From: Bacillus weihaiensis
GTDB lineage: Bacteria > Bacillota > Bacilli > Bacillales > Bacillaceae
Direction of reading: 5' to 3'
Length of the DNA: 64,000 nt
Assembly: GCF_001889165.1 (NCBI RefSeq)
Contig: NZ_CP016020.1
Span: 2,330,501-2,394,500, forward strand
Shown: positions 18,919 to 27,721 of the stretch, one piece after another
How positions within the stretch are numbered: the stretch's first letter is position 1
Layout of the letters: the number at the start of each line of letters is the position of its first letter
The notes under the pieces: model-generated
Databases searched by the model: none
The model's input: the letters and a program-made list of their open reading frames with translations, nothing else
What the model was told of the DNA's origin: nothing
Made by a program: the position numbers and the translations under genes

Positions 18919-20520
18919 CTATTCTTCTGAAATCCACGTACGTAATAGCTTTGCGAAGTCCTCTGGTTTCTCTTTCGCCATCGTTTCTAATTGTTTTTTA
19001 CGTACTGTACCTTCAGTTTCAATTTCATTATTTATATCTTGTACTCTTATCGGCTCTTGTATCTCTAAGTCCTCACTATCATCTACTTGAACGTCATCTT
19101 TTCTCTTTCTTAGTAATAAAACTATTAAAATAATAATAACGAATAAAAGAACTCCTGCTACGATATACGTCCATATAGGGATGGTTTGTGTAGGCGTCAT
19201 TTCTTCAACTTGTTGTTTGCCATCGAATGCTTGTACAGAGACAACTACTTTGTTTGCCACATCCTCATCTGTTAGTGGTTCTAATGCTGTGTCCTTATTA
19301 ATTGTCGTTCTAATTATTGTTGAAAGAATTTGTTGAATGTCCTCTTCTCTTTCAGCTGTAAACGAAAGAGGATCATCTGGATTAGGAGGTTCTACCATTA
19401 CTTGTATACCTAAATCTCTAATCTTATAAGGACTTTCGACAATTTGTTTATTAATACGGTTTACTTCATTATTAATTCTTTCTTCAATTCTTTCGTAGTC
19501 CCCATCACCTGATGTTTCTGTTGATCCTTCATAAGCAGGGACATCCGTTTCACCTGTTCCATTAACACCGCCAGCGGCTTGCGCACCATTTCCAGTGTAT
19601 GCTTCAGTGATTCTTTCAACACTTATCGCAATTCCTTCATCACTATCTTCAGAAACTGGTGAAATGAGGTTTTCCTCCCTGCTTTCTTGGGTAAAGTCTA
19701 TATCAGTAGTAACTGCCACTACTACTTTATCTTGTCCCATCATTGTTCCAAGAAGCTTTTGTACATCACGCTGAATGTCTTGCTCTATCTGTGATTTAAT
19801 TTCTTGCTGGGAAGCATAGTCTGTACTAGGAGTCGTATTTTTACCGTCATTTAAGTCATAATAAGTAAAATTTTGATCCATAATTACAATATTTTCAGTC
19901 GTAAGGTTTGGAACGCTTTTTGAAACTAAATGAAATAAAGCATTCACTTTTTCCTGATCGAGTTGCGCACCTGGTTTAAGGTTTAGTACGACAGATGCTG
20001 AAGATCCTTCACCTTGGTCACCTACAAATACTGACTCTGCCGGTAAGTTAATCATGACATTTGCATCATTAACACCTTCGATCCCTTTCATTAAGTTTGC
20101 AAGCTCAGTTTGTGTAGCTTTTAATTTAATAACGTCAAATTCTTTGTCTGTCATACCAAAGCCAGCATCTTGGCCAAAGAAAGAATAATCAATTATCCCG
20201 GTATTTGGAATACCTTCAGATGCCAGTTCCACCATTAACGTATCTACTTGTTCTTTAGGGACCAATATCGCAGATCCGTTATTAATGATTTCAGAGTTCA
20301 CACCTTTTGCATCTAATGTTTCTTTAATTTGACCAGTTTCTGCTGGTGATAAATTAGAATATAGTGGAACTAAGTTAGGCTTAGAAATAAAATAAGTTAA
20401 GATAGAAGCAATCAATATAACTAAAATGATGCTTGTTATTAGTGTGATTTTCTGCCCTTTACTTCTTTCTGCCCAAACATTATTTAATTTATTTTTAATA
20501 GTAGTTAATTTTTCATTCAT
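18919..20520 (-). CDS. fliF: FliF, flagellar MS-ring protein
   Basis: 533 aa from the ATG at 20520, with GGGGGA about 10 bases upstream; an in-frame extension to 20553 lacks a site. Transmembrane helices lie at about 24-46 and 435-458, enclosing the large periplasmic-type ring-building domains (YscJ/FliF at LVPLYSNLSPAETGQIKETLDAKG). The C-terminal cytoplasmic tail (KEKPEDFAKLLRTWISEE) is the FliG-binding peptide. FliF forms the ring on which the whole basal body is built. Confidence 0.97.
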   Translation of the reverse strand: MNEKLTTIKNKLNNVWAERSKGQKITLITSIILVILIASILTYFISKPNLVPLYSNLSPAETGQIKETLDAKGVNSEIINNGSAILVPKEQVDTLMVELASEGIPNTGIIDYSFFGQDAGFGMTDKEFDVIKLKATQTELANLMKGIEGVNDANVMINLPAESVFVGDQGEGSSASVVLNLKPGAQLDQEKVNALFHLVSKSVPNLTTENIVIMDQNFTYYDLNDGKNTTPSTDYASQQEIKSQIEQDIQRDVQKLLGTMMGQDKVVVAVTTDIDFTQESREENLISPVSEDSDEGIAISVERITEAYTGNGAQAAGGVNGTGETDVPAYEGSTETSGDGDYERIEERINNEVNRINKQIVESPYKIRDLGIQVMVEPPNPDDPLSFTAEREEDIQQILSTIIRTTINKDTALEPLTDEDVANKVVVSVQAFDGKQQVEEMTPTQTIPIWTYIVAGVLLFVIIILIVLLLRKRKDDVQVDDSEDLEIQEPIRVQDINNEIETEGTVRKKQLETMAKEKPEDFAKLLRTWISEE

Positions 20521-20588
20521 TCCATAAAGTCCCCCGATTATGATGACATGCATTACCCTATAAAAAACCGTTCATTAAAGAACGGCTA

Positions 20589-20885
20589 TTACACTTGCAT
20601 TCTCATCATTTCTTGATAGGCTTCTATTGCTTTATTACGAACTTCTATAGCTGTTAACATTGTGATGCTTGCTTTTTGTGAGCTAATCATCACATCATGT
20701 AATTCAACATTCTTACCCGAAGCTAAAGCTTCTGTCATTTTATCTGACTCAATTTGAGAAGTATTCACTTGATCAATTGACTTTTTTAAGATTTCTCCAA
20801 AAGAGGTATTCTTCTTAGCATTGGACGCAGGCTGCACTTGATTTGGCTGTAACACCTGCTGAACAGAATTTATTTTTCCAATCAT
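20589..20885 (-). CDS. fliE: FliE, MS ring-rod junction protein
   Basis: 98 aa with the family C-terminus (HDVMISSQKASITMLTAIEVRNKAIEAYQEMMRMQV) and a weakly conserved N-terminus containing FGEILKKSIDQVN. FliE joins the rod to the FliF ring and is the first exported axial subunit. ATG at 20885 after AGGTG. It lies between flgC and fliF, its standard place; 68 bases separate it from fliF. Confidence 0.95.
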   Translation of the reverse strand: MIGKINSVQQVLQPNQVQPASNAKKNTSFGEILKKSIDQVNTSQIESDKMTEALASGKNVELHDVMISSQKASITMLTAIEVRNKAIEAYQEMMRMQV

Positions 20886-20895
20886 TTCTTTTCAC

Positions 20896-21345
20896 CTATT
20901 TTCCAATTTCTAGTGCTTTCATTAACATACCCTTTGTAGCATTCATCGCGGTAACGTTCGCTTCATATGATCTTGTACTACTTATTAAGTCGACCATTTC
21001 TTCTAACGGATCAACATTCGGCATTGAGACATACCCTTCTTCATTTGCATCAGGGTGTTCTGGATCATATATAAGTTCGAAAGGGGTCTGATCCTCAACA
21101 ATTTTCGTCACTTTCACACCTTGAGTTTCACTTGATGATCCCATTGCTTTATTTAGGTGTGAAGTAAAAGTATTCCCTTGAGGCTGAGTGACAACCATCT
21201 TCCTACGATAAGGTTGCCACTCACCGTCAACAAACTTACCTCTGGTCGTATCCATATTAGCCATATTAGATGATACAACATCCATTCTTACTCTTTGTGC
21301 AGTTAACGCTGAGGCTGATGTGTTAATTGAATGAAATATAGACAT
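20896..21345 (-). CDS. flgC: FlgC, flagellar rod protein
   Basis: 149 aa. The N-terminal rod motif (SINTSASALTAQRVRMDVVSSNMANMDTT) and the C-terminal one (VDLISSTRSYEANVTAMNATKGMLMKALEIGK) frame a short middle domain, the usual design of proximal rod proteins. It is co-translated with flgB: 2 bases separate the flgB stop from its start. Confidence 0.97.
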   Translation of the reverse strand: MSIFHSINTSASALTAQRVRMDVVSSNMANMDTTRGKFVDGEWQPYRRKMVVTQPQGNTFTSHLNKAMGSSSETQGVKVTKIVEDQTPFELIYDPEHPDANEEGYVSMPNVDPLEEMVDLISSTRSYEANVTAMNATKGMLMKALEIGK

Positions 21346-21347
21346 TG

Positions 21348-21743
21348 TTAGTTTCCACCCTTTATAACTGTTTTTAAAGAAGTAAACTTTCCACTTAATC
21401 GTTCAACAAGTGCATTATACTGAATTTGATTTTTAGCCATTTCCGTCATTTCCTGATCAATATCAACATTGTTTCCATTGTGTTGATAATTTGTATTAGA
21501 TTTCGTTACAACTTGGTATCCAGAAGTCTGTGTCGAATTTGAAAATGAAATATGCTTTTCATTCGTTCGAATTGCATCAAACTTACCCAGTTCATTCGAA
21601 AGAGCATGATTGAATCGAATACTCTTCGCTTTGTAATTTGGCGTATCTACATTTGCTATATTATTTGAGATTACTTTTTGTTTCGCAGATGATTGAGTTA
21701 GTGCATTTTCAAGGCTATTTATTGTAGTAGAAAAAATTTTCAT
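21348..21743 (-). CDS. flgB: FlgB, flagellar rod protein and first gene of the fla/che operon
   Basis: 131 aa with the axial-protein motif SSAKQKVISNNIANVDTPNYKAKSI at about 18-42 and a C-terminal ITEMAKNQ-like helix (DIDQEMTEMAKNQIQYNALVERL). FlgB forms the proximal rod with FlgC. GAGGGG lies 6 bases before the ATG. As the first gene after a 490-base leader and the codY terminator, it must be driven by promoters in that leader. Confidence 0.97.
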   Translation of the reverse strand: MKIFSTTINSLENALTQSSAKQKVISNNIANVDTPNYKAKSIRFNHALSNELGKFDAIRTNEKHISFSNSTQTSGYQVVTKSNTNYQHNGNNVDIDQEMTEMAKNQIQYNALVERLSGKFTSLKTVIKGGN

Positions 21744-22233
21744 AGTATCCCCTCACAAAATTACTTTCACGATCGTATAGTATATTGTCGAAATCTGTAG
21801 GTCGATAGATTAATTGTATGAAATAATATGCTTAAAGTCTATTAGGATTTTGTAAAAAAAAGTCGGATTTTCTATCTATTTTACAATAGGGACTATTGAA
21901 CTACACCCATTTACATTGTTTTAAGCATTGATTTAGAAGGATTTTATTGGGGTTTTCTCTCTTTATTAAAGGTAACACATTTTTCGACAAATCCGAACAC
22001 ATCATATTTTTCCAAATTCAATATAAAAGTAAAAAATCCATTTAGATTTCGGGACTAAAGTATGTATGAGCAGTAAAAAGCCTTTAGCATCTGGTGATAG
22101 ACACTAAAACTACGTCCATAGTTTTTCAAGACCAAAAACGAAAACCGGGGGATATTACTCCAGTTAGAATAGAGAGAGTTCTTACCTTCTATATAAAAGG
22201 GATTTTTGATCTCTAATTGCTTGATTGATGTAA
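21744..22233 (-). promoter_or_regulatory. Leader and probable promoter region of the fla/che operon
   Basis: 490 bases without a gene, between the codY terminator and flgB. In B. subtilis this place holds a sigma-A promoter, a minor sigma-D promoter and CodY/DegU binding sites. Here I cannot fix a -10/-35 pair: candidates are TATACT or TACTAT at about 21777-21786 with a weak -35, and TACAAT around 21812-21817 with bad spacing. A 6-3-6 inverted repeat (CAATAG, GGA, CTATTG) lies at 21884-21898. Nothing coding is seen. Confidence 0.45.
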
Positions 22234-22292
22234 AAAACCCGAACTATATCTAAAGCTCTACTTTAGAGCTTTAGACTAGTTCGGGTTTCTTT
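22229..22292 (-). terminator. Intrinsic terminator after codY
   Basis: A long near-perfect hairpin: outer arms AACCCGAACTA and TAGTTCGGGTT, inner arms CTAAAGCTCTA and TAGAGCTTTAG around a CTT loop. On the minus strand it is followed by TTTTTT; on the plus strand by a T-rich stretch as well, so it could work in both directions. It separates codY from the fla/che operon. Confidence 0.85.
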
Positions 22293-22353
22293 TTATTTCA
22301 TTAAGCTTATAAATAGGCATAAAGTATGCTTATTTTTCTAAAGGCTTTTTAAG

Positions 22354-23133
22354 TTAGTTAGTTTTTAACTTTTCCAACTCTAATAAAAATTTATCATTTA
22401 GTACTTTAATATATGTTCCTTTCATTCCTAAAGAGCGAGACTCGATAACACCGGCACTTTCTAGCTTACGAAGTGCATTAACGATAACAGATCTTGTAAT
22501 ACCTACACGATCCGCTATTTTACTTGCAACTAACAACCCTTCATTACCACTTAACTCTTCAAAAATATGTTCGATTGCTTCAAGCTCACTGTAGGAAAGA
22601 GAACTAATTGCCATTTGGACTACAGCCTTACTTCTAGCTTCTTCTTCAATCTCCTCCGCTTTTTCACGTAAGATTTCCATCCCTACAACGGTTGCACCAT
22701 ATTCAGCAAGGATAAGATCTTCATCTGCAAATTGCTCCTGAACTCTAGCAAGAATCAGTGTACCGAGACGCTCACCACCACCAATAATAGGTACTATTGT
22801 CGTTAAACCATTTTTAAATAATTCACGGTTTTCAACTGGGAATGCTGTATATTCACTATAGACATCAATATTAGAAGAAGTCTCTGTAATATTAAACAAA
22901 TTATTTGTATACTCTTCTGGAAATTGTCGATCCTCTAACATTTTTTTCATACGTTCATTTTCAATTTGTTGATTAACTGCAAAACCTAATAATTTCCCAC
23001 GACGACTAACCACAAAGATATTAGCCTCAATAACATCACTTAATGTTTCTGCCATTTCTTTAAAATTCACCGGTTTTCCTGCTGCCTTTTGTAGCATTGC
23101 GTTAATTTTACGCGTTTTCTGTAATAGAGCCAT
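22354..23133 (-). CDS. codY: CodY, GTP- and branched-chain-amino-acid-sensing repressor
   Basis: 259 aa from the ATG at 23133, 9 bases after AGGAGGA; the longer frame to 23154 lacks a site, and 259 aa is the B. subtilis length. The N-terminal GAF domain (about 1-155) senses isoleucine/valine; the C-terminal winged helix carries the [30 protein letters not shown]. CodY represses amino-acid uptake, biosynthesis, competence and motility genes in rich conditions. It is the last gene of the xerC-hslV-hslU-codY group and is followed by a terminator. Confidence 0.98.
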   Translation of the reverse strand: MALLQKTRKINAMLQKAAGKPVNFKEMAETLSDVIEANIFVVSRRGKLLGFAVNQQIENERMKKMLEDRQFPEEYTNNLFNITETSSNIDVYSEYTAFPVENRELFKNGLTTIVPIIGGGERLGTLILARVQEQFADEDLILAEYGATVVGMEILREKAEEIEEEARSKAVVQMAISSLSYSELEAIEHIFEELSGNEGLLVASKIADRVGITRSVIVNALRKLESAGVIESRSLGMKGTYIKVLNDKFLLELEKLKTN

Positions 23134-23166
23134 AATTGGGTCCTCCTGTAACATATTTAATTGTTT

Positions 23167-24567
23167 TTATAATATAAATTGGCTTAAATCTTTATTTTTT
23201 GAGATTTTCCCTAGCTTATCTTCCACATATTGTGGAGTGATCACGATTTTTTCTAGAGTAATATCTGGAGCTTCGAAAGATAAGTCTTCTAACAAGCGTT
23301 CCATTATTGTATGTAGTCTTCTAGCACCGATATTATCTGTATCTTGATTTACTTCATAAGCAACTTCAGCTAGCTTACGAATAGCATCGTCAGAAAATTC
23401 TAATTGTATACCTTCCGTTTCAATTAGCGCTGAATATTGCTTTAAAAGAGCATTGTCTGGTTCAACTAAAATTTTCACAAAGTCATCTATACTTAACTTC
23501 GTCAGTTCAACACGGATTGGAAATCTACCTTGCAGCTCAGGAATAAGATCTGAAGGTTTCGCAATATGAAAAGCACCTGCTGCTATAAACAAAATATGGT
23601 CTGTTTTCACTGAACCATATTTTGTAACTATAGTTGATCCTTCAACAATTGGTAAAATATCTCGTTGTACACCTTCCCTAGATACATCGGCAGAACCACC
23701 CTTAGATTTCCCAGCTATCTTGTCGATCTCATCAATGAAGATAATTCCAGCTTGTTCAGCTCGTATAATTGCATCAGATGTAACTTCATCCATATCAATT
23801 AGCTTACTAGCTTCCTCGTTTGTTAGTACTTTTCTAGCTTCCCGTACTGTTAGTTTACGCTTCTTTTTCTTTTTAGGCATAAAGCTACCTAATGCATCTT
23901 GCATATTCATGCCCATTTGCTCCATACCGGAGCCTTGAAGCATATCAAACATAGAAGCTTGCTGTTCTTCTACTTCAATTGTTACATAGTGGTCTTCTAG
24001 CTCACCTAGAGCCAATTGATGCTCGATTCGACGTCGTTTTTCCTGAATGCTTGATTCTTCCACAGTAGAATCATCTTGTTCTTGGTTTTGGTTTGAACTA
24101 GCTCCAAAGAACATTTCTAAAGGATTTTTTGACGCTGCTTGTTTTTTCTTACCCGGAACTAAAAGTTCAACTAGTCTTTTGTTGGCATTTTCTTCGGCAG
24201 TTCCTTTCACCTCTGAAATTTTCTCTTCTTTCACTAAACGTACTGAAGTTTCTACCAAGTCACGTACCATTGATTCAACATCACGACCCACGTATCCAAC
24301 TTCCGTGAACTTTGTAGCTTCGACTTTAATAAAAGGTGCACCTGAAAGTTTAGCAATTCTTCGAGCAATTTCAGTTTTCCCAACACCTGTAGGACCAATC
24401 ATAAGAATATTCTTAGGAACCACTTCCTCGCGAAGTTTCTCATTTAACAAACTTCTACGATATCGATTTCTCAACGCAACTGCTACTGCTTTCTTCGCAT
24501 CCTTTTGACCGACAATATATTGATCAAGTCTTTCTACTATCTGTCTTGGTGTTAGTTGTTTATTCAA
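23167..24567 (-). CDS. hslU: HslU (ClpY/CodX), ATPase of the HslUV protease
   Basis: 466 aa. Walker A GPTGVGKT at 58-65, the pore motif GYVGRD, an inserted I domain at about 110-245 with a Lys-rich stretch (PKKKKKRK), and Walker B in [11 protein letters not shown]. The C-terminus ends LSQFIL, the tail that inserts into HslV and activates it. HslU unfolds substrates for HslV. It lies 18 bases after hslV and 33 before codY, as in the codVWXY operon of B. subtilis. Confidence 0.98.
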   Translation of the reverse strand: MNKQLTPRQIVERLDQYIVGQKDAKKAVAVALRNRYRRSLLNEKLREEVVPKNILMIGPTGVGKTEIARRIAKLSGAPFIKVEATKFTEVGYVGRDVESMVRDLVETSVRLVKEEKISEVKGTAEENANKRLVELLVPGKKKQAASKNPLEMFFGASSNQNQEQDDSTVEESSIQEKRRRIEHQLALGELEDHYVTIEVEEQQASMFDMLQGSGMEQMGMNMQDALGSFMPKKKKKRKLTVREARKVLTNEEASKLIDMDEVTSDAIIRAEQAGIIFIDEIDKIAGKSKGGSADVSREGVQRDILPIVEGSTIVTKYGSVKTDHILFIAAGAFHIAKPSDLIPELQGRFPIRVELTKLSIDDFVKILVEPDNALLKQYSALIETEGIQLEFSDDAIRKLAEVAYEVNQDTDNIGARRLHTIMERLLEDLSFEAPDITLEKIVITPQYVEDKLGKISKNKDLSQFIL

Positions 24568-24585
24568 ACCGATTGCCTCCCTTTA

Positions 24586-25128
24586 TTAAAGTTCTTCAAC
24601 GATAATGTTCAAATTTGTATAAACACAAATTTCTCCAGCGATAGTAAGCGCACCTTCGGCAATATCTTTCGCGGATAATTGCTCACCGGAGTATCTTTTA
24701 AGAGCTCGACCTGCGGAAAGTGCATAGTTTCCGCCAGATCCAATTGCTAAGATCCCATCATCTGGTTCAATTACTTCTCCAGTACCTGAAACTAAAAGTA
24801 TGTGTTCTGCATTCATTACAATAAGCATTGCTTCTAACCTACGAAGAACTTTGTCACTTCTCCATTCTTTAGCAAGTTCAACTGCTGCTCTTTGTAAATT
24901 CCCATTGTATTCTTCAAGTCTATTTTCAAACAATTCGAATAATGTAAATGCATCGGCTACAGAACCAGCAAAGCCAGCAATCACCTTACCATTAAACAAT
25001 TTCCTTACCTTCTTCGCTGTGTGTTTCATCACAACTGCATTTCCAAACGTTACTTGACCATCGCCTGCCATAGCAGCTTTCCCATTATGTTGAATAGCAA
25101 AGATGGTTGTTGCATGAAATTGAGACAT
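24586..25128 (-). CDS. hslV: HslV (ClpQ/CodW), peptidase of the HslUV protease
   Basis: 180 aa. Begins [16 protein letters not shown]; by comparison with B. subtilis CodW the first methionine is removed so that Ser2 is the catalytic N-terminal residue, where most bacterial HslV proteins use Thr. The AGDGQVTFG and [22 protein letters not shown] motifs of the family are present. HslV forms a two-ring dodecamer capped by HslU. AGGAGGT lies before the ATG. Confidence 0.97.
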   Translation of the reverse strand: MSQFHATTIFAIQHNGKAAMAGDGQVTFGNAVVMKHTAKKVRKLFNGKVIAGFAGSVADAFTLFELFENRLEEYNGNLQRAAVELAKEWRSDKVLRRLEAMLIVMNAEHILLVSGTGEVIEPDDGILAIGSGGNYALSAGRALKRYSGEQLSAKDIAEGALTIAGEICVYTNLNIIVEEL

Positions 25129-25152
25129 ATTTTCTACCTCCTGATATTTACT

Positions 25153-26061
25153 TTAAGCTCTAGGATGATAGGACATATACATTTTTTTTAAATGTTCCTT
25201 CGTGACATGAGTGTAAACTTGAGTGGAAGACAAATGGGAATGTCCTAACAATTCTTGAACACTCCGCAAATCCGCACCTTCATTCAATAAATGAGTAGCA
25301 AACGTGTGCCTAAACATATGTGGATGTAAATGAAGTGTGGCTGACGCCTTTTGAATTAACCCTGTTAGGATATATCGAACGCCTCTTTCCGTTAAAGGCA
25401 TTCCACGATTGTTCACAAAAATCAGCTGGTGTTCATCCCCGGATAATAGTTTAGCTGTTAATTTTTGGCGACCTTCCTCTATATACTGTTCGAGAGCTTC
25501 CTGTGCAAAGCTACCAAAAGGTATATATCTTTGTTTTCCACCTTTCCCGTTAACTAAAACTGTGCCGATATGAAAGTCAACATCCGACAGCTTTAATTGA
25601 CAACACTCACTTACACGCATACCTGTCCCATACAATATTTCAATTAACGCTTGGTTTCTCTGCCCTAACGGGGTATTACAATCTGAAATTGAAAAGAGTT
25701 TTTCTATTTCTTCTTCGTATAGAAAATTTGGAATTTTGAGTTCCTTTTTCGGTAGAGAAACTAACGAAAATGGATTTTCCTTTAATTTCCCTTCTCTCAT
25801 AAGAAACTTGAAGAAGCTTCTCAATGCTGAAATTTTCCTTGAAATTGTTTTTCTAGAATACTTTCTTTTATGTAACTCCGTTAAATATAAACGTGTATCA
25901 TTATATGTAATTTCTTCTAGATGTAGTAATGATTGTTGCTTCATAAAAGACATAAAATCTTCTATATCCGCTACATAATTCACAATTGTATATTGTGAAT
26001 AGTTTTTCTCAATTTGTAAATATTCAACGAAGAAATTTAAATAAATCTTAACATTTCCCAC
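25153..26061 (-). CDS. xerC: XerC (CodV), tyrosine recombinase for chromosome dimer resolution
   Basis: 302 aa from a GTG at 26061, 6 bases after GAGGTG. The frame extends to 26097 but the extra 12 residues cross the ribosome site and a hairpin. N-terminal SAM-like DNA-binding domain (about 1-95), then the catalytic domain with Arg149, Lys173, His248, Arg251, His274 and the nucleophile Tyr283. XerC acts with XerD (RipX) at dif. First gene of the hslVU-codY group. Confidence 0.95.
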   Translation of the reverse strand: MGNVKIYLNFFVEYLQIEKNYSQYTIVNYVADIEDFMSFMKQQSLLHLEEITYNDTRLYLTELHKRKYSRKTISRKISALRSFFKFLMREGKLKENPFSLVSLPKKELKIPNFLYEEEIEKLFSISDCNTPLGQRNQALIEILYGTGMRVSECCQLKLSDVDFHIGTVLVNGKGGKQRYIPFGSFAQEALEQYIEEGRQKLTAKLLSGDEHQLIFVNNRGMPLTERGVRYILTGLIQKASATLHLHPHMFRHTFATHLLNEGADLRSVQELLGHSHLSSTQVYTHVTKEHLKKMYMSYHPRA

Positions 26062-26074
26062 CTTAAACACCTCA

Positions 26075-26114
26075 CAAGGGCTACTAAATGTTATCACATC
26101 ATTAGTAGCCCTTG
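26075..26114 (-). promoter_or_regulatory. Perfect 13-bp hairpin just upstream of xerC
   Basis: Arms CAAGGGCTACTAA (26075-26087) and TTAGTAGCCCTTG (26102-26114) around a 14-base loop. In the transcript the 3' arm ends one base before the GAGGTG ribosome site of xerC. There is no T-run on the minus strand, and only a weak one on the plus strand, so it is more likely a translational or RNA-stability element than a terminator. Confidence 0.5.
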
Positions 26115-26124
26115 CAAATTATTT

Positions 26125-27435
26125 CTATAAATTTTTCGAAATTTTTTGAATTGTTTCTATCGCTCGAGTAGCATGTGCCTCATTTCGTTCTTTTTTACTT
26201 TTAATTCTCTGAGGTAGCTCTGCAAATATTCCAAAATTAGCATTCATTGGTTGGAAATTATCTGCATTTGTAGTTGTAATATATCTAGCCATGCTTCCGA
26301 TTGCTGTTTCATTAGGAAATTCAATCAAGTCCTTTTCTAAGATAAAATGTGCAGCATTGATTCCTGCAACTAAGCCTGAAGCAGCAGACTCAACATAACC
26401 TTCAACACCTGTCATTTGACCTGCAAAGAATAAATCTTCTCGGTTTTTATACTGGTATGTCGCTTTTAAGAGTCTCGGTGAATTAATAAATGTATTTCGA
26501 TGCATTACACCGTAACGAACAACCTCAGCATTTTCTAATCCAGGTATTAATGACAATACTTCTTTTTGAGGTCCCCATTTTAAATGAGTTTGGAACCCAA
26601 CAATATTGTATAAAGTTCCAGCAGCATCATCTTGTCGTAATTGCACCACTGCGTATGGTCTCTTCCCGGTTTTTGGGTCTTCTAAACCTACAGGCTTCAA
26701 AGGACCAAACAACATTGTTTTACGACCTCTTTTCGCCATTACTTCAATAGGCATACAACCTTCAAAGAAAATCTCTTTTTCAAACTCTTTTAGTGGAACT
26801 GTTTCAGCAGAAATAAGTGCTTCATAAAAACGATCAAATTCCTCTTCCGTCATTGGACAGTTTAAGTAAGCTGCTTCTCCCTTATCGTAGCGGGATTTTA
26901 GATAAACCTTATCCATATCAATGCTGTCTTTTTCTATTATTGGTGCAGCAGCATCATAAAAATAAAGATATTCTTCTCCAGTTAGAGACTTCAACTGGTC
27001 TGATAGGTTTTTTGATGTAAGTGGTCCAGTAGCAATAATTGTAGGTCCTTCAGGAATCTGTCCCATTTCTTCATTAAAGACAGTTACATTTGGATGCTCC
27101 TTAACCAACTGTGTTACCCTATCTGCAAATTCATGGCGGTCAACTGCCAAAGCTCCACCAGCTGGAACAGCACATTCATCTGCAGCTTTAATAATTACCG
27201 AATCAAGTACTCTCATTTCTTCTTTTAATACACCAACAGCATTTGTAAGTGTATTTGCCCTTAATGAATTACTGCAAACTAATTCAGCAAATTTATCAGT
27301 ATGGTGTGCTGGTGTTTGTTTTACAGGTCTCATTTCATAGAGATGAACTTTAATCCCTCTCTTTGCCAATTGCCAAGCAGCTTCACTACCGGCAAGACCA
27401 GCTCCTATTACATTTACTATTTGATTATCAGTCAT
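26125..27435 (-). CDS. trmFO: TrmFO, folate- and FAD-dependent tRNA U54 methyltransferase
   Basis: 436 aa. FAD-binding motif GAGLAGSEA at 11-19; catalytic cysteines by comparison with the B. subtilis enzyme are Cys54 in LVCSNSLRA and Cys227 in [15 protein letters not shown]. It makes 5-methyluridine at position 54 of tRNA using methylene-tetrahydrofolate. GGAGG precedes the ATG at 27435. It lies downstream of topA, as in B. subtilis, but with its own 285-base leader after the topA terminator. Confidence 0.97.
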   Translation of the reverse strand: MTDNQIVNVIGAGLAGSEAAWQLAKRGIKVHLYEMRPVKQTPAHHTDKFAELVCSNSLRANTLTNAVGVLKEEMRVLDSVIIKAADECAVPAGGALAVDRHEFADRVTQLVKEHPNVTVFNEEMGQIPEGPTIIATGPLTSKNLSDQLKSLTGEEYLYFYDAAAPIIEKDSIDMDKVYLKSRYDKGEAAYLNCPMTEEEFDRFYEALISAETVPLKEFEKEIFFEGCMPIEVMAKRGRKTMLFGPLKPVGLEDPKTGKRPYAVVQLRQDDAAGTLYNIVGFQTHLKWGPQKEVLSLIPGLENAEVVRYGVMHRNTFINSPRLLKATYQYKNREDLFFAGQMTGVEGYVESAASGLVAGINAAHFILEKDLIEFPNETAIGSMARYITTTNADNFQPMNANFGIFAELPQRIKSKKERNEAHATRAIETIQKISKNL

Positions 27436-27684
27436 GTTGTATTAACCTCCGTATCCTAAACAAAATAAAACTACATCTCTTTTAAATATCTTTGATCCCT
27501 ATTATCTATTCCATCCATATTAATGTGTTTTTACATAAAAACATTATGTAGGTTATCTTCACAATAGTCGGGAGAAAACTTTGTGGTGCCAGCTTCTATT
27601 TTCCTCAATTCCTGCTTAACTGCATAACGCCAATTGAAGTGACTAGATTTTCTTATAAAAGGATACTAGTGTTGAAAATGCCTT

Positions 27685-27721
27685 TCGAAAAGAGAAAGAG
27701 GTGAGCAAAAAGAGGCTCACC
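27685..27721 (-). terminator. Likely intrinsic terminator after topA
   Basis: Arms AGGTGAGC and GCTCACCT (8 bp) around a T-rich loop directly after the topA stop, followed on the minus strand by CTTTCTCTTTTC. The tail is T-rich rather than a pure T-run, so termination may be partial. Confidence 0.6.

Noticed and set aside
21770-21812. Sigma-D-like sequence (TAAT, 15 bases, TTCGACAA) upstream of flgB
   Set aside because: The -10 half matches only about 5 of 8 positions of GCCGATAT; a sigma-D promoter is expected here from B. subtilis but cannot be supported from this match.
24047-24508. 153-residue plus-strand frame inside hslU
   Set aside because: Antisense shadow of a highly conserved gene; serine-rich composition typical of antisense frames and no ribosome site.
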